Shown here: piece by piece, positions 1 through 10,396 of the stretch
How the letters are laid out: every line of letters begins with the position of its first letter
Numbering within the stretch: the first letter of the stretch is position 1
NCBI RefSeq assembly: GCF_001570485.1
Contig: NZ_BCTA01000036.1
Span: 248,001-312,000 of the forward strand
DNA from: Mycolicibacterium novocastrense
Lineage (GTDB): Bacteria; Actinomycetota; Actinomycetes; Mycobacteriales; Mycobacteriaceae
DNA: 64,000 bases
Direction: 5' to 3'
Notes under the pieces: generated by a model
Database searches by the model: none
What the model saw: only the letters and a program-made list of their open reading frames with translations
What the model was told of the DNA's origin: nothing
Made by a program: the position numbers and the translations under genes

Positions 1-177
1 CACCAGGACGATCGCACCGCTGACCGCGTACCACAGCTTGCGCTTGCCGATGACCTCGAAGGCCCCGGTGCCGGTGTAGAGGCGGACGAAGAAGCCGTGG
101 CGAGGCGTGGCGGACTCGAGGTCCGGCGCCTCCACGGCGGTGCTCTGCGGTTCGTCCGATGACTGTTTGGGCGCCAT
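1..177 (-). CDS. secF: Protein translocase subunit SecF, N-terminal part
   Basis: Only the first 59 codons are present; the gene runs off the left edge. The protein starts MAPKQSSDEPQ, has a short acidic cytosolic tail, then GAFEVIGKRKLWYAVSG, the usual lead-in to the first SecF membrane helix. SecF pairs with SecD in the membrane and uses the proton motive force to help pull exported proteins out of SecYEG. Its ATG lies 3 bp after the secD stop, so the two are cotranscribed and probably translationally coupled. Confidence 0.93.
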   Translation of the reverse strand, partial: MAPKQSSDEPQSTAVEAPDLESATPRHGFFVRLYTGTGAFEVIGKRKLWYAVSGAIVLV

Positions 178-180
178 ATG

Positions 181-1998
181 TCAGTCCCGTCCCGTCGCGT
201 GCGCGGCCGCTCGTCGCTCCCTGGCGATCTGTTGCACCGCACCGAGTCCGTTCAACGAAGGCTTGGCCAGTGTCGGCGACTTCGACGCCAGATACACCAG
301 CGGCCACGTCACCAGGAACACCACGACCACGTCGAGGATCGTGGTCAGACCCAGGGTGAACGCGAAGCCCTTGACCTGTCCGACCGCGAGGACGTAGAGC
401 ACCGCCGCGGCGAGCAGCGTCACCGCGTTGCCGGACACGATCGTCTTGCGGGCCCTCGCCCAACCGCGGGGCACCGCCGAGCGGAACGAACGCCCTTCGC
501 GGATCTCGTCTTTGATGCGTTCGAAGAACACCACGAACGAGTCGGCCGTCATACCGATACCGATGATCAGACCGGCGATACCGGCCAGGTCCAGCGTGTA
601 GCCGATCCACCTGCCGAGAAGCACCAGAATCGCGTAAACCATTGCACCGGAAGCGATCAGCGACAGCGCGGTCAACACGCCCAGCATCCGGTAGTAGAGC
701 AACGAATACGCCAACACCAACGCCAGGCCGACCGCGCCGGCGATCAGGCCCGCGCGCAGAGACGACAGACCCAATGTGGCGGAGACGGTTTCAGCCTCCG
801 ACGACTCGAAGGACAACGGCAGCGAACCGTATTTCAGCACGTTGGCCAACTCGCGGGCCGACTGCTGGGTGAACTGGCCGCTGATCTGTGTGCGTCCGCC
901 CGGGATCGGTTCCCGGATCTCGGGTGCGCTCATCACTTTCGTGTCGAGCACGAACGCGGTCTGCGTCCCGACGTTGGCGGCGGTGAAATCCGCCCACGTC
1001 TTCGCGCCATCGCCCTTGAACTGGAGGTCGACGACGTACTCACCGCGCTGCTGGTCGAGACCGGAGGTGGCGTCCTGGATCTGCTCTCCGTTGATGATCG
1101 ACTTGTCCAGCAGGTACACCTCCCTGCCGTCGGCCGAGCAGGTGATGAGCGGAAGGTTCGGGTCGTCGTTACCCGCGAGAACGTCGTCCTCGTGGCAGCG
1201 GGTGGCTTGGAACTGCAGTGCCAGGATCTGAACCTGCTGATCGGTGCTCTGCCGCAACTGCTTCTCGTCGGCGATGCGCTGCGCCAGCGGAATGTCCTCG
1301 GGTGACGTGGGAGTGGTCGTCGGTTCGGGAGCATCCGGCGCGGGTGTCGGCTCGGGGCTGCCCGGTGTCGGGGGCGGCTCCGGTGCGGGCTGCGCGGGTG
1401 GCTCCTGAGGGTAGGGGCGCGGCTGCGGAGCCGGTGGAGCGGCCGGATCGGCCGGCGGCTGATCACCGGCGGGAGGCTGTTGGCCGGCGGGAGGCTGCTC
1501 ACCGGGGGGCGCTTCGGTTCCCGGCATACCCGGGATCAAGCCCGGCATCCCGGGAATCGGACCGCCCGGAGGTGCGCCTGCCGGCCCCTCCATCGGCGGC
1601 TGCTCGCCCGGCACCTCGGCGGGCATCACATGCACGACCGGGCGGATGTACAGGCGTGCCGTCTGGCCGAGGTTGCGGGCGTCACTGCTCTCGCTGCCGG
1701 GAACGGTGATGACGAGGTTGTTGCCGTCGATGATCACCTCGGAGCCCGACACGCCGAGACCGTTGACTCGGTCGTTGATGATCTGCTGCGCCTGGCCCAA
1801 CGCCTCGCGGGTGGGAGGCGACCCGTCGGGTGTGCGGGCGGTGAGAGTGACGCGGGTACCGCCCTGCAGATCAATGCCGAGTTTGGGTTCGGGCTTCTTG
1901 TCTCCGGTCAGAAAGACCAGGCAGTAGGCGCCGACGAGCAACACCAAAAAGAGCGAGAGGTAGCGGGCAGGGTGCACCGGCGTCGAAGACGATGCCAC
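181..1998 (-). CDS. secD: Protein translocase subunit SecD
   Basis: 605 residues. An N-terminal membrane helix (about 12-30) is followed by the conserved periplasmic-domain entry [12 protein letters not shown], and the C-terminal part carries five hydrophobic helices with the RND-type motif [17 protein letters not shown]. Between about residues 125 and 225 sits a long Pro/Gly/Ala-rich insert, which is typical of actinobacterial SecD and absent from E. coli SecD. It acts with SecF and YajC on the outer face of the membrane to finish Sec-dependent export. It lies downstream of yajC on the same strand and directly upstream of secF, in the same order as in M. tuberculosis. Confidence 0.97.
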   Translation of the reverse strand: MASSSTPVHPARYLSLFLVLLVGAYCLVFLTGDKKPEPKLGIDLQGGTRVTLTARTPDGSPPTREALGQAQQIINDRVNGLGVSGSEVIIDGNNLVITVPGSESSDARNLGQTARLYIRPVVHVMPAEVPGEQPPMEGPAGAPPGGPIPGMPGLIPGMPGTEAPPGEQPPAGQQPPAGDQPPADPAAPPAPQPRPYPQEPPAQPAPEPPPTPGSPEPTPAPDAPEPTTTPTSPEDIPLAQRIADEKQLRQSTDQQVQILALQFQATRCHEDDVLAGNDDPNLPLITCSADGREVYLLDKSIINGEQIQDATSGLDQQRGEYVVDLQFKGDGAKTWADFTAANVGTQTAFVLDTKVMSAPEIREPIPGGRTQISGQFTQQSARELANVLKYGSLPLSFESSEAETVSATLGLSSLRAGLIAGAVGLALVLAYSLLYYRMLGVLTALSLIASGAMVYAILVLLGRWIGYTLDLAGIAGLIIGIGMTADSFVVFFERIKDEIREGRSFRSAVPRGWARARKTIVSGNAVTLLAAAVLYVLAVGQVKGFAFTLGLTTILDVVVVFLVTWPLVYLASKSPTLAKPSLNGLGAVQQIARERRAAAHATGRD

Positions 1999-2077
1999 GT
2001 TTTGTCAGGTCTCCTCGGAATCGGTTCGTCAGCACCGCAGAGACTACGGGCTCGGGCTGTGAAGATCGCCCGCGGAC

Positions 2078-2413
2078 TCAGCCGTCGGTCTTGGTGTTGG
2101 GGCTTTCGGTGAGCTCGGTCGCGGTCGACTCGGGCTCGTCGTCCTCGAACTCGTCGTCGTCGGTGATGCGGTCGCGCACCGCCAGCTTCATCCAGGTGGT
2201 GACGACACCGGGCGCGATCTCCAGTTCGACCTCATCGTCGGTGATGCCCTTGATGGTCCCGACCAGACCGGACGTGGTGTGCACGCGGTCATCGATCTGG
2301 AGCGATTCGTGCAGGTCGATGGTGGCCTGCATGGCTTTCTTCTGTCGGCGGGACGCGAAGAACATGAATGCGCCCAGCACGATGAGCAGGGGAAGGAAGA
2401 CAACCAAATCCAT
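2078..2413 (-). CDS. yajC: Preprotein translocase subunit YajC
   Basis: 111 residues: one N-terminal membrane helix (LVVFLPLLIVLGAFMFF), the YajC signature RRQKKAMQATIDLHESLQ, a small beta domain (VHTTSGLVGTIKGI) and an acidic tail. YajC is the small accessory protein of the SecDF complex. The gene is first in the leftward yajC-secD-secF operon and is divergent from the aldehyde dehydrogenase gene, so the operon promoter must lie in the stretch just to its right. Confidence 0.96.
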   Translation of the reverse strand: MDLVVFLPLLIVLGAFMFFASRRQKKAMQATIDLHESLQIDDRVHTTSGLVGTIKGITDDEVELEIAPGVVTTWMKLAVRDRITDDDEFEDDEPESTATELTESPNTKTDG

Positions 2414-2830
2414 GGCGACAGAGTCTTTCGTTAGGTCATATGGTCACGGCGCAGCGCCGGTTCAGGCGCGCGCCCATAAGTGACCAGTGTGCCATTGCGG
2501 GCTTCCGCGGCGACCAGCCCACCGCGATGAGACCCCGCATTGCCCGGGCCGCAAGCCAGCCGGGGCGCTCCGAGACATCCGGGCTCAACGAATTCCGTCG
2601 CGTTTCCGCCGTGTGGCCGCGGATCCCCCGGCACCCACCCGCGGATATCAACCGGATCGGTGCTGTCTTGGTTAGGCTCTTGCTCGATGAGCACCGTCGA
2701 AGAGAGCCGGTAGTTGTCTCGCGGGCCTTCGGCGATGCGCTGCGCTCCCTTCCGCCCCTGACGACCAGCGACTTGCTGGCCGAAGACCGTGAGCCGACGT
2801 GCTCCAACCCGGTACCGAAGAGAGGATCGA
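2414..2830. promoter_or_regulatory. Divergent intergenic region between yajC and aldehyde dehydrogenase
   Basis: 417 bp without a convincing gene. It must hold the leftward promoter of yajC-secD-secF and the rightward promoter of the aldehyde dehydrogenase. Open frames cross it on both strands but show no start signal or family resemblance. In M. tuberculosis the gene to the right of yajC is gabT; no trace of gabT is visible here. Confidence 0.5.
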
Positions 2831-4273
2831 ATGACCAGCGACTTCAAGGTCCAGAACTTCATCGGCGGCGAGAACGTCGACTCGGTCAGCGGTGCCACCA
2901 TGCCGCTGGTCGATCCGTCGACCGGTGAGCGGTACGGCACCGCACCGATCTCCAACGAGGCCGACATCGACAACGCGTACGCCGCCGCGTCGAAGGCGTT
3001 CGCCGACTGGAAGCGCACCACGCCGTCGGTGCGGCAGAAGGCGCTGCTGGACTTCGCCGACGACGTCGAGGCAAGTGCCCAGGCGCTCGTCGAGGCGGAG
3101 GGTCGCAACACCGGTAAGCCCAACCACGTCACGATGGCCGAAGAGATTCCCCCGATGGTGGACCAGATCCGCTTCTTCGCAGGCGCGGCGCGAATGCTGG
3201 AGGGTAAGTCGGCCGGCGAGTACATGGAGAACCACACCTCGTGGATCCGCCGCGAACCGGTCGGGGTCATCGGGCAGGTGGCCCCGTGGAACTACCCGAT
3301 GATGATGGCGATCTGGAAGTTCGTGCCCGCTGTTGCGGCGGGCAACACCGTCGTCATCAAGCCCAGCGACACGACCCCGGTGACGACGGTGATGCTGGCC
3401 CAGATCGCCGCCAGGCACTTTCCGCCCGGAGTGCTGAATGTCGTTTGCGGAGACCGGGAAACCGGCGCCGCCGTCGTGGCGCACCCGACTCCGCAGATGG
3501 TGTCGATCACCGGTTCGGTCGCCGCGGGCCGTGCGGTGGCGGTCAGCGCGGGCGGACACCTCAAGCGCACGCACCTGGAGTTGGGCGGCAAGGCGCCGGT
3601 GATCGTGTTCGACGACAGCGACATCGCATCGGCCGCCGAAGGCATCGCGACGGCGGGCTATTTCAACGCCGGACAGGACTGCACAGCGGCAACGCGCGTG
3701 CTCGCGACGGCGCGGGTGGCCTCGGACCTGACCGAGGCGCTGGCCGAGCAGGCGCGTGCCGCGACGACGACGTACGGCAGGTCCGCCGACGACGAGGACG
3801 CGTGGGTGCCGCCGGTGAACAACTCCACTCAGTTGGAGCGGGTGCTCGGGTTTCTGGGAGACGTGCCGTCACACGCCTCGGTCGCGGTCGGCGGAGGACG
3901 CCAGGGGGACAAGGGTTTCTACGTCGAACCGACGGTGATCGGCGGCCTGCGGCAGGACGACACGCTGGTCCAGCAGGAGATCTTCGGCCCGGTCATCACG
4001 GTGCAGTCGTTCTCCGACGAGGATGAGGCGATCGCGTGGGCCAACGGCACCGAATACGGATTGGCGTCGTCGGTGTGGACGCGCGATGTGTCGCGCGCAC
4101 TACGGGTTTCGGCTGCCCTCGATTTCGGCTGCGTGTGGATCAACACGCATATCCCGCTGGTGGCCGAGATGCCGCACGGCGGGTTCAAGTCGTCGGGCCA
4201 CGGTAAGGACCTGTCGATGTACGGGTTCGAGGATTACACCCGCATCAAGCACGTCATGGCCTACACGGGCTGA
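2831..4273 (+). CDS. NAD(P)-dependent aldehyde dehydrogenase, aminobutyraldehyde dehydrogenase-like
   Basis: 480 residues from the ATG at 2831, preceded by GAGAGGA at good spacing; an in-frame upstream extension lacks a ribosome site. Family marks in order: [17 protein letters not shown] and [10 protein letters not shown] (cofactor region), [18 protein letters not shown] with the general-base Glu, and [13 protein letters not shown] with the catalytic Cys. The NAGQDCTAA form of the Cys motif and the overall layout are closest to gamma-aminobutyraldehyde and betaine-aldehyde dehydrogenases (PatD/BetB group), which oxidise an aminoaldehyde to the acid. Substrate is inferred, not shown. It occupies the position of gabT in M. 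tuberculosis, which also handles a GABA-pathway compound. Confidence 0.9.
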   Translation: MTSDFKVQNFIGGENVDSVSGATMPLVDPSTGERYGTAPISNEADIDNAYAAASKAFADWKRTTPSVRQKALLDFADDVEASAQALVEAEGRNTGKPNHVTMAEEIPPMVDQIRFFAGAARMLEGKSAGEYMENHTSWIRREPVGVIGQVAPWNYPMMMAIWKFVPAVAAGNTVVIKPSDTTPVTTVMLAQIAARHFPPGVLNVVCGDRETGAAVVAHPTPQMVSITGSVAAGRAVAVSAGGHLKRTHLELGGKAPVIVFDDSDIASAAEGIATAGYFNAGQDCTAATRVLATARVASDLTEALAEQARAATTTYGRSADDEDAWVPPVNNSTQLERVLGFLGDVPSHASVAVGGGRQGDKGFYVEPTVIGGLRQDDTLVQQEIFGPVITVQSFSDEDEAIAWANGTEYGLASSVWTRDVSRALRVSAALDFGCVWINTHIPLVAEMPHGGFKSSGHGKDLSMYGFEDYTRIKHVMAYTG

Positions 4274-4285
4274 CGTTCCGCGCGG

Positions 4286-4330
4286 TTTGTGGAGCGTCAG
4301 CGGCGCTGACCGCCGGTGCGGCTCCACAAA
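4286..4330. terminator. Bidirectional terminator-like inverted repeat
   Basis: A 10-bp perfect stem (TTTGTGGAGC at 4286-4295 with GCTCCACAAA at 4321-4330) encloses a second hairpin GTCAGC/GCTGAC. It lies between the convergent aldehyde dehydrogenase and P450-like genes, so it can end transcripts from both sides. The outer arms resemble those of the structure at 17732-17791. Confidence 0.65.
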
Positions 4331-4341
4331 TCGCCAATGGG

Positions 4342-4650
4342 TCAGAAGACCCTGACGCCGATCAGCGTGGAGACGAAGCGGTAGATGTCGTCGACGGTCA
4401 GTTCGATGCCGTCCACCTCGACGTCGATCAAGTTGGACAACAGGTCGTCGGTCGGCTTCCAGCAACGCTCGGCGATCTTGACGTCGATGTACTGGTACAG
4501 CGCCTCTTCGTCGTGAGGCGTCGTCGGGCCGCTGGCCAACCGCGCGAACAGCGGCCAGTCCTCCTGGGGGAAGCCGAACGCCTCACACATCGCGGTAGCC
4601 GAATTCTGGCGCGCGACAATGGAATCGGTGATACCAGGCCTGTCGGACAT
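4342..4650 (-). CDS. Cytochrome P450-derived mini-protein (central segment only)
   Basis: 102 residues with a clean start: AGGAGG lies 6 bp before the ATG. The sequence aligns by eye with the middle of actinobacterial cytochromes P450: EAFGFPQEDWPLFARLASG corresponds to the helix C-F stretch, EEALYQYIDVKIAERCWKP to helix G, and DDLLSNLIDVEVDGIELT to the loop before helix I. It stops where the oxygen-binding AGxxT part of helix I should begin. There is no heme-binding Cys loop and no substrate-entry N-terminus, so it cannot be a working P450. The proper ribosome site, intact frame and terminator after the stop argue for an expressed relic or a repurposed fragment rather than random decay. Confidence 0.6.
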   Translation of the reverse strand: MSDRPGITDSIVARQNSATAMCEAFGFPQEDWPLFARLASGPTTPHDEEALYQYIDVKIAERCWKPTDDLLSNLIDVEVDGIELTVDDIYRFVSTLIGVRVF

Positions 4651-4668
4651 GGTTGGCCTCCTGACAAG

Positions 4669-4680
4669 ATTGACGTCAAT
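4669..4680. promoter_or_regulatory. Palindromic operator candidate ATTGACGTCAAT
   Basis: A perfect 12-bp palindrome lies 18 bp upstream of the P450-like start codon, just beyond its ribosome site. A bound dimeric repressor, for example of the TetR type, would block that gene. No regulator gene is adjacent, so the binder is unknown. Confidence 0.4.
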
Positions 4681-4850
4681 ATCGAACGCCGTTGACCGGG
4701 TTCAACCGAGAGGCGCACGTCGAGTGGATTACATAGCCAGGCTAGCTTCGACTGCTGATGCAGGCAGTCGTACGAGTCACACGGACGCGGTGAAACTCGT
4801 CGCATGAGCCGACATTTGGGATCTACGTCACCCGCACCGCCCGTGACACG

Positions 4851-4883
4851 CAAAGCGCCCCACAACCTGTGTGGGGCGCTTTG
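4851..4883. terminator. Strong intrinsic terminator
   Basis: A perfect 14-bp stem (CAAAGCGCCCCACA / TGTGGGGCGCTTTG) with a 5-nt loop ends 15 bp after the stop of the leftward membrane-protein gene. Confidence 0.8.
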
Positions 4884-4898
4884 TGGTTGTGCTGATGC

Positions 4899-5636
4899 TT
4901 ACCGGTGTGCGAGCCGGCCGCCACGATGGCCGCGAGAGCGGAACCTGTCGAGCAGGCCGCGGCGACGCGGTTTTGCGGCCTCGGCCGTGGGTCCGATGAC
5001 CTCGGTTCGCTGCTCCGCCATCGCCGGCTGCCCGGCGGTGTGTGGAGTGTGGCCGGGGGCTGGAGCGGGTTCGGCCGCAGCAACCGGCGCGGCGGTGGCC
5101 AGCGCGGGTTCGTCGGCTACGGTGTGCGCGGTCGCCGGGCGATCGGCCCACTCGACGTCGCGCACGCTGCGCACCGAAATGCGTCCCAGCGCCGCCGCGC
5201 CCAGGAACACGATCAGCGCGCCCAAGCCGTAGAAGTACGTCAGCTCCAGTGCGATGCGCTTGCCCTCGGTGGCGGCGACGGGCATACCCGCGTCACCCAT
5301 ACCCAACGGGCCCGCCATCGCGCGGCCGATGATGAACCAGACGCCACCCGCCACGGCGAGCCACCCGCCGAGCGATGCGGTCGCACGGTTTCGTGACATC
5401 AGCAGGAGCAGGCCGCCCAGCACCGTCACCACGCCCGGTAGTACCTCCAGCCAACCCCGGCCGGTCGTCCACGTCCACGCCTGGTCGGGGCTGTACGCGA
5501 AGTTGAACAGGGGCCCGATGAAGGGAGCCAGGGCGCCCCACGCGCCCAACAGGATCAACAGGAATCCACTCGTGGCGCCGCGACTGCGCGGCATTCGCAT
5601 ACGCCCACCTCGGGGGTGTACTCGCGTGTCGGTCAT
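4899..5636 (-). CDS. Conserved mycobacterial membrane protein, four helices
   Basis: 245 residues from the ATG at 5636, chosen because AAGGAGG precedes it; the frame is open for 77 more codons upstream without a start signal. Four hydrophobic segments (about residues 20-40, 62-80, 88-108 and 136-158) are followed by an Ala/Pro-rich cytosolic tail ending in a very basic RRRGLLDRFRSRGHRGGR. I do not recognise a characterised family. It has its own promoter and ends at a strong terminator, so it is a single-gene unit. Confidence 0.8.
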   Translation of the reverse strand: MTDTRVHPRGGRMRMPRSRGATSGFLLILLGAWGALAPFIGPLFNFAYSPDQAWTWTTGRGWLEVLPGVVTVLGGLLLLMSRNRATASLGGWLAVAGGVWFIIGRAMAGPLGMGDAGMPVAATEGKRIALELTYFYGLGALIVFLGAAALGRISVRSVRDVEWADRPATAHTVADEPALATAAPVAAAEPAPAPGHTPHTAGQPAMAEQRTEVIGPTAEAAKPRRRGLLDRFRSRGHRGGRLAHR

Positions 5637-5753
5637 GATGCCTCCTTGGTCGTGAGGCGTGGTTACCCGCGCTGACGCCTCCGTAACCGGCGTTAGCGGA
5701 AAAGCACTGCTGGCGCTCACAGCAGGCTCCCAGCCAGGCCGGGAATAGTTTTT

Positions 5754-5770
5754 ACATCGACTATCGATGT
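5754..5770. promoter_or_regulatory. Operator palindrome upstream of carboxylic acid reductase
   Basis: ACATCGA-CTA-TCGATGT is a perfect inverted repeat with 7-bp arms, 57 bp before the reductase start codon. It is the best operator candidate in the 190-bp gap between the two divergent genes. The regulator is not encoded nearby. Confidence 0.5.
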
Positions 5771-5826
5771 TTTTGGTGGACGCAACGGCGCGCCCCGCAG
5801 TCCACGCTCGTCCAAAGGACTTCTTG

Positions 5827-8800
5827 ATGACGACCCTTACCCGTGAAGCGCGACTCGAGCGCCGCATTTCCGATTTGTTCGAAACAGACCCGCAGTTCGC
5901 CGCTGCCCGCCCCTCCCAAGGGGTCGCTCATGCGATCGAAGCCGCCGGTCTTCCTCTCCCCCAACTCGTGCGAACGATCTTCGATGGCTACGCCGAGCGA
6001 CCCGCACTGGGGCAACGCGCCGTCGAGTTCGTCACCGATCCGGCGTCCGGACGCACCGCCGCCCAGTTGCTTCCGCGTTTCGACACCGTCACCTACCGCG
6101 AGTTGTCGGATCGTGTCGAGGCCGCCGCCGCCGCACTGACACGGGTTCCGGTGCGACCCGGTGACCGCGTTGCGATCCTCGGCTTCACCAGCATCGACTA
6201 TGCGACCGTCGACATGGCGCTCATGCACCTGGGCGCGGTCTCGGTGCCCCTGCAGACCAGCGCTCCCGTCTCGCAGTTGCGGCCCATCCTCGCCGAAACC
6301 GAACCGGTCGCCATGGCCTCGAGCGTCGACTTCCTCGACGACGCGCTCGAGTTGATCGTCGACGGCCATGTGCCCCAACACCTGATCGTGTTCGACTACC
6401 ACCACGAGGATGACGACCACCGCGCGACGATCGATGCCGCCGCGGCTCGCCTCGACGGAACCGGTGTGCGCATCGAGACGTTGACCGACGTCCTGACTCG
6501 CGGCCGTGCACTGCCCGTTCCAGTTCCGGCCGACCGGTCCCACGACGACCTCGCGCTGCTGATCTACACCTCCGGCAGTACCGGGGCGCCGAAGGGCGCG
6601 ATGTACCTGCGAGAGATGGTGGCGAACTTCTGGCGCCGCTCGAGCATGGCCATGTGGGGCGGCGGGCCGGCGCTTCCGTCGATCACGTTGAACTTCATGC
6701 CGATGAGCCACGTGATGGGCCGCGGCATCCTCTACGCCACCCTGGGCGCCGGCGGCACCGCGTATTTCGTTGCCAGGAGTGACCTGTCGACGTTGCTCGA
6801 GGATCTCTCGCTGGTGCGCCCGACACAGCTGAGTTTCGTCCCCCGCATCTGGGACATGATGTTCCAACACTTCCAAACCGAGGTCGACCGCCGCACCGGC
6901 GACGGCGTGGACCGCTGGGTCGCCGAGACCGATGTGATCGCCGACCTGAGGCAAAACCTGTTGGGCGGCCGGTTCATCTCCGCGATGACCGGGTCTGCGC
7001 CGATCTCGCCCGAGATGAAGGCATTCGTCGAATCTCTGCTCGACCTCCATCTGACCGACGGCTACGGATCCACCGAAGCAGGATCGATTTTCGTCGACGG
7101 ACGGGTGTCGCGGCCGCCGGTCATCGACTATCGCCTGGTCGACGTGCCCGACCTCGGCTACTACCGCACCGATCGCCCACTTCCGCGCGGTGAGCTTCTG
7201 GTCAAGTCGGACACGATGTTCCCGGGCTACTACAAGCGCCCGGAGATCACCGCGTCGGTGTTCGACGCCGACGGTTATTACAAGACCGGTGATATCGTGG
7301 CCGAGGTCGGACCGGATCAGTTGGAATACCTCGACCGCAGAAACAACGTCCTGAAGCTGTCGCAGGGCGAATTCGTCACGGTGGCCAAACTCGAAGCGAC
7401 GTTTGGCACCAGCCCGCTGATTCGCCAGATCTTCGTCTACGGCAACAGCGCTCGTTCCTACCTGCTCGCGGTGATCGTGCCAACCGGCGATGCGCTGGCC
7501 CGGCACGACGCCGACGAACTGAAGACCGCGATCACGCAGTCCCTGCAGGACGTCGCCAGGACCGCGGGACTGCAGACCTACGAGATCCCGCGTGAGTTCA
7601 TCATGGAGACAACGCCGTTCACCCTGGAGAACGGTCTGCTCACGGGGATCCGCAAGCTCGCGCGCCCGGCGCTCAAGGAGCGCTACGGCGAACGGCTGGA
7701 AGCGCTCTACACCGAGCTCGCCGACAGCCAAGCCGCCGAACTGCGTGCCCTGCGTCGGCACGGCTCCGAGGGGCCCGTCATCGAGACGGTCAGCCGCGCT
7801 GCGGGTGCCCTGCTCGGCGCCACCGCGGCCGATCTGCGACCCCGCGCGCACTTCACCGACCTCGGTGGTGACTCCTTGTCGGCGTTGACCTTCGGCAACC
7901 TGCTGAACGAGATCTACGACATCGAGGTGCCCGTCGGTGTCATCGTCAGCCCGGCCAACGACCTGGCCGCACTCGCCGCCTACATCGAGTTCGCACGCGA
8001 AGGAGGTTCGACGAGAGCGACATTCGCATCGGTGCACGGGCATCAGGCAACCGAGGTACACGCGAGCGACTTGACATTGAACAAGTTCATCGACGACGGC
8101 ACTCTGGCCGGCGCGCCCGCACTGCCGGGTCCGAGCACCGAGGTGCGCACGGTGCTGTTGACCGGCGCGACCGGTTTCCTGGGCCGCTATCTCGCCCTGG
8201 AGTGGCTCGAGCGGATGGCCATGGTCGGAGGCAGGGTGATCTGCCTGGTCCGCGCGAAGGACGATACCTCGGCGCGGGACCGGTTGGACCGGACATTCGA
8301 TTCGGGAGATCCCGAATTGCTTCGCCACTACCGGGAATTGGCCGCCGATCATCTCGAGGTCATCGCCGGGGACAAGGGTGAGGCCGATTTGGGACTCGAT
8401 CGTGCGACCTGGCAGCGGCTCGCCGACACCGTGGACCTGATCGTCGATCCCGCCGCGTTGGTCAACCATGTGCTGCCCTACAACCAGCTGTTCGGCCCGA
8501 ACGCCGTCGGTACCGCGGAGCTGATCCGCATCGCGTTGACGACGAAGATCAAACCGTTCGTCTACGTGTCGACGATCGGTGTCGGCGCGGGCATCGCGCC
8601 CGGTCGGTTCACCGAGGACGGCGACATCCGGCTGATCAGCCCGACACGCAAGATCGACGGCTCCTATGCCAACGGGTACGCCAACAGCAAGTGGGCCGGT
8701 GAGGTGTTGCTGCGCGAAGCGCACGACCTGTGCGGGCTGCCGGTCGCCGTGTTCCGTTGCGACATGATCCTGGCCGACACCACCTACGCCGGTCAGCTCA

Positions 8801-9348
8801 ATGTGCCGGACATGTTCACGCGGTTGATCCTGAGCCTGGTGGCGACCGGCATCGCGCCGTTCTCGTTCTATGAGGTCGACGATGAGGGCCGCCGCCAACG
8901 CGCGCACTATGACGGGCTTCCCGTCGAGTTCATCGCCGAGGCCGTCTCGACGCTGGGCGCGCAGGTCGGCCACGATGCCGAACCGGGTTTCGAGACCTAC
9001 CACGTTATGAACCCCTACGACGACGGCATCGGGCTCGACGAGTTCGTCGACTGGCTGATCGATGCGGGTCATCGGATTGAACGCGTCGGCGACTACGCCA
9101 CATGGCTACAACGATTCGACACCGCGATCCGCGGCCTGCCCGAACGGCAGCGGCAGGCATCGCTGCTACCGCTGCTGCACAACTACCAGCGCCCCGCAAC
9201 CCCGATCCGGGGTTCGATCGCCCCGACGGAGCGGTTCCGCACGGCGGTGCAGAACGCGAAGATCGGTCCGGACAAGGACATTCCGCACGTGACGCGCGAG
9301 GTCATCGTCAAGTACGCCACCGACTTGGAACTGTTGGGGCTGCTGTAG
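5827..9348 (+). CDS. fadD9: Carboxylic acid reductase (FadD9 type)
   Basis: 1173 residues from the ATG at 5827 (AAAGGA 8 bp upstream). The enzyme reduces carboxylic acids to aldehydes with ATP and NADPH. Domains in order: an adenylation domain (about 1-640) with [17 protein letters not shown] and YKTGDIVAE; a carrier domain with LGGDS, its phosphopantetheine Ser near residue 683; and a reductase domain with the Rossmann motif TGATGFLG near residue 779 and the catalytic Tyr/Lys in [10 protein letters not shown]. Length and layout match known mycobacterial CARs; M. tuberculosis FadD9 (Rv2590) has the same position. The carrier Ser must be modified by a phosphopantetheinyl transferase encoded elsewhere. 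Confidence 0.95.
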   Translation: MTTLTREARLERRISDLFETDPQFAAARPSQGVAHAIEAAGLPLPQLVRTIFDGYAERPALGQRAVEFVTDPASGRTAAQLLPRFDTVTYRELSDRVEAAAAALTRVPVRPGDRVAILGFTSIDYATVDMALMHLGAVSVPLQTSAPVSQLRPILAETEPVAMASSVDFLDDALELIVDGHVPQHLIVFDYHHEDDDHRATIDAAAARLDGTGVRIETLTDVLTRGRALPVPVPADRSHDDLALLIYTSGSTGAPKGAMYLREMVANFWRRSSMAMWGGGPALPSITLNFMPMSHVMGRGILYATLGAGGTAYFVARSDLSTLLEDLSLVRPTQLSFVPRIWDMMFQHFQTEVDRRTGDGVDRWVAETDVIADLRQNLLGGRFISAMTGSAPISPEMKAFVESLLDLHLTDGYGSTEAGSIFVDGRVSRPPVIDYRLVDVPDLGYYRTDRPLPRGELLVKSDTMFPGYYKRPEITASVFDADGYYKTGDIVAEVGPDQLEYLDRRNNVLKLSQGEFVTVAKLEATFGTSPLIRQIFVYGNSARSYLLAVIVPTGDALARHDADELKTAITQSLQDVARTAGLQTYEIPREFIMETTPFTLENGLLTGIRKLARPALKERYGERLEALYTELADSQAAELRALRRHGSEGPVIETVSRAAGALLGATAADLRPRAHFTDLGGDSLSALTFGNLLNEIYDIEVPVGVIVSPANDLAALAAYIEFAREGGSTRATFASVHGHQATEVHASDLTLNKFIDDGTLAGAPALPGPSTEVRTVLLTGATGFLGRYLALEWLERMAMVGGRVICLVRAKDDTSARDRLDRTFDSGDPELLRHYRELAADHLEVIAGDKGEADLGLDRATWQRLADTVDLIVDPAALVNHVLPYNQLFGPNAVGTAELIRIALTTKIKPFVYVSTIGVGAGIAPGRFTEDGDIRLISPTRKIDGSYANGYANSKWAGEVLLREAHDLCGLPVAVFRCDMILADTTYAGQLNVPDMFTRLILSLVATGIAPFSFYEVDDEGRRQRAHYDGLPVEFIAEAVSTLGAQVGHDAEPGFETYHVMNPYDDGIGLDEFVDWLIDAGHRIERVGDYATWLQRFDTAIRGLPERQRQASLLPLLHNYQRPATPIRGSIAPTERFRTAVQNAKIGPDKDIPHVTREVIVKYATDLELLGLL

Positions 9349-9361
9349 ACGACGCACTCGG

Positions 9362-9748
9362 CTACAGCGTGACCGCCACCGCCAACAGCACGATCGCGAT
9401 CAGCGGGAAGATGCCCTGGGTGACAGCGGCTTTCGCCTTGTCCGGTGAGGACAGCAACAGCACCAGCGCCGCGGCCAGCATCGACCCGACGCCGGCGAAG
9501 ATCAACGCGATGCCGACCCCGTTGTAGCCGACGGCGCCGATCACGATTCCAGCGAGCGTGATCACGGCCAGAAACAGGTTGTAGAAACCCTGATTGAAGG
9601 CCAACTCCTTGGTGGCCAACGCTTCCTCCTCGGTCAGACCGAAGGTCGCTCTGGTGCGCGCCGACGTCCACGTCAGCGACTCCATCACCCAGATGTAGAT
9701 GTGCAGCAGGGCGGCGAGGCCCGCGAAGAACAATCCGACGAAACCCAT
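9362..9748 (-). CDS. DUF1304 family membrane protein
   Basis: 128 residues, four hydrophobic helices, with the family lead MGFVGLFFAGLAALLHIYIW and the loop FNQGFYNLFLA typical of DUF1304. Function unknown. The ATG at 9748 overlaps the stop of the gene to its right by one base (TAATG), indicating translational coupling. Confidence 0.85.
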   Translation of the reverse strand: MGFVGLFFAGLAALLHIYIWVMESLTWTSARTRATFGLTEEEALATKELAFNQGFYNLFLAVITLAGIVIGAVGYNGVGIALIFAGVGSMLAAALVLLLSSPDKAKAAVTQGIFPLIAIVLLAVAVTL

Positions 9749-10386
9749 TACGCGACCACACTTTCCACCCGCACCACCGGCGGTATGGCCAACATCAACA
9801 GGCCGGTCAACGCGACCCAGACCGCCACGCTGTACGCACCGGGCAGCCCGATCCAGGTGTGCAGCAGCGCGGGCAGCCCGAGCAGCGCCAGGGCCGCCGA
9901 CCACTTCGGCAGCACACCGGTCCGCCACACGATGTACGCAGTGGCGAATATCAATGCGGCCGAACCGATATGGCTGTAGTGGTACAGCCAGACCGCCAGG
10001 CCGAGGAACGGTTGCGAGTACGACATCACGGTCAGGTCGTCGAACCGCACGATCGCTGCGGGCACGGCCACCTCGGCGGCCAGACCGGCCGCGGTCAGTG
10101 CGAGGAACACCGTCCCACCGATCAGCGCGGTGTACACCGCGCCGGTGGGCCCGGCCGCCGACCGCAGCATCGACACGAGCACGCCGAGGAAGAGCAGCCC
10201 GAACAGCAGATGCAGTAGCGCAAGCGTGCCGTTCAGCGTGAGAAATGTTGCTGCGCTGTCGAAGTAGGCGTCCACCGCTCCGGTGTCCTTCGGCGTCTCC
10301 GGTGAGCCGACCAGATACGCCGGTACGATCGCGCCGGAACAGGCCACGCCGAGCAACCCGCCCAGCCGGATCGTGCCGCTGCCCAT
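9748..10386 (-). CDS. Membrane protein of unknown function
   Basis: 212 residues with about six hydrophobic helices (for example TLALLHLLFGLLFLGVLVSM and TALIGGTVFLALTAAGLAAE). No catalytic motif is visible. It lies directly downstream of ruvB by 10 bp and upstream of the DUF1304 gene, so the two membrane proteins may be transcribed as the tail of the ruvCAB operon. Confidence 0.8.
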   Translation of the reverse strand: MGSGTIRLGGLLGVACSGAIVPAYLVGSPETPKDTGAVDAYFDSAATFLTLNGTLALLHLLFGLLFLGVLVSMLRSAAGPTGAVYTALIGGTVFLALTAAGLAAEVAVPAAIVRFDDLTVMSYSQPFLGLAVWLYHYSHIGSAALIFATAYIVWRTGVLPKWSAALALLGLPALLHTWIGLPGAYSVAVWVALTGLLMLAIPPVVRVESVVA

Positions 10387-10396
10387 GCCGTCCTCC

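Noticed and set aside
2414..2830. Possible gabT remnant at the place it occupies in M. tuberculosis
   Set aside because: None of the six frames shows aminotransferase motifs in this interval.
5761..9072. Very long open frame (about 1100 codons) on the minus strand opposite the carboxylic acid reductase
   Set aside because: High-GC codon bias of the real gene leaves its antisense frame free of stops; the translation is low-complexity and Arg/Gln/Gly-rich with no family likeness.
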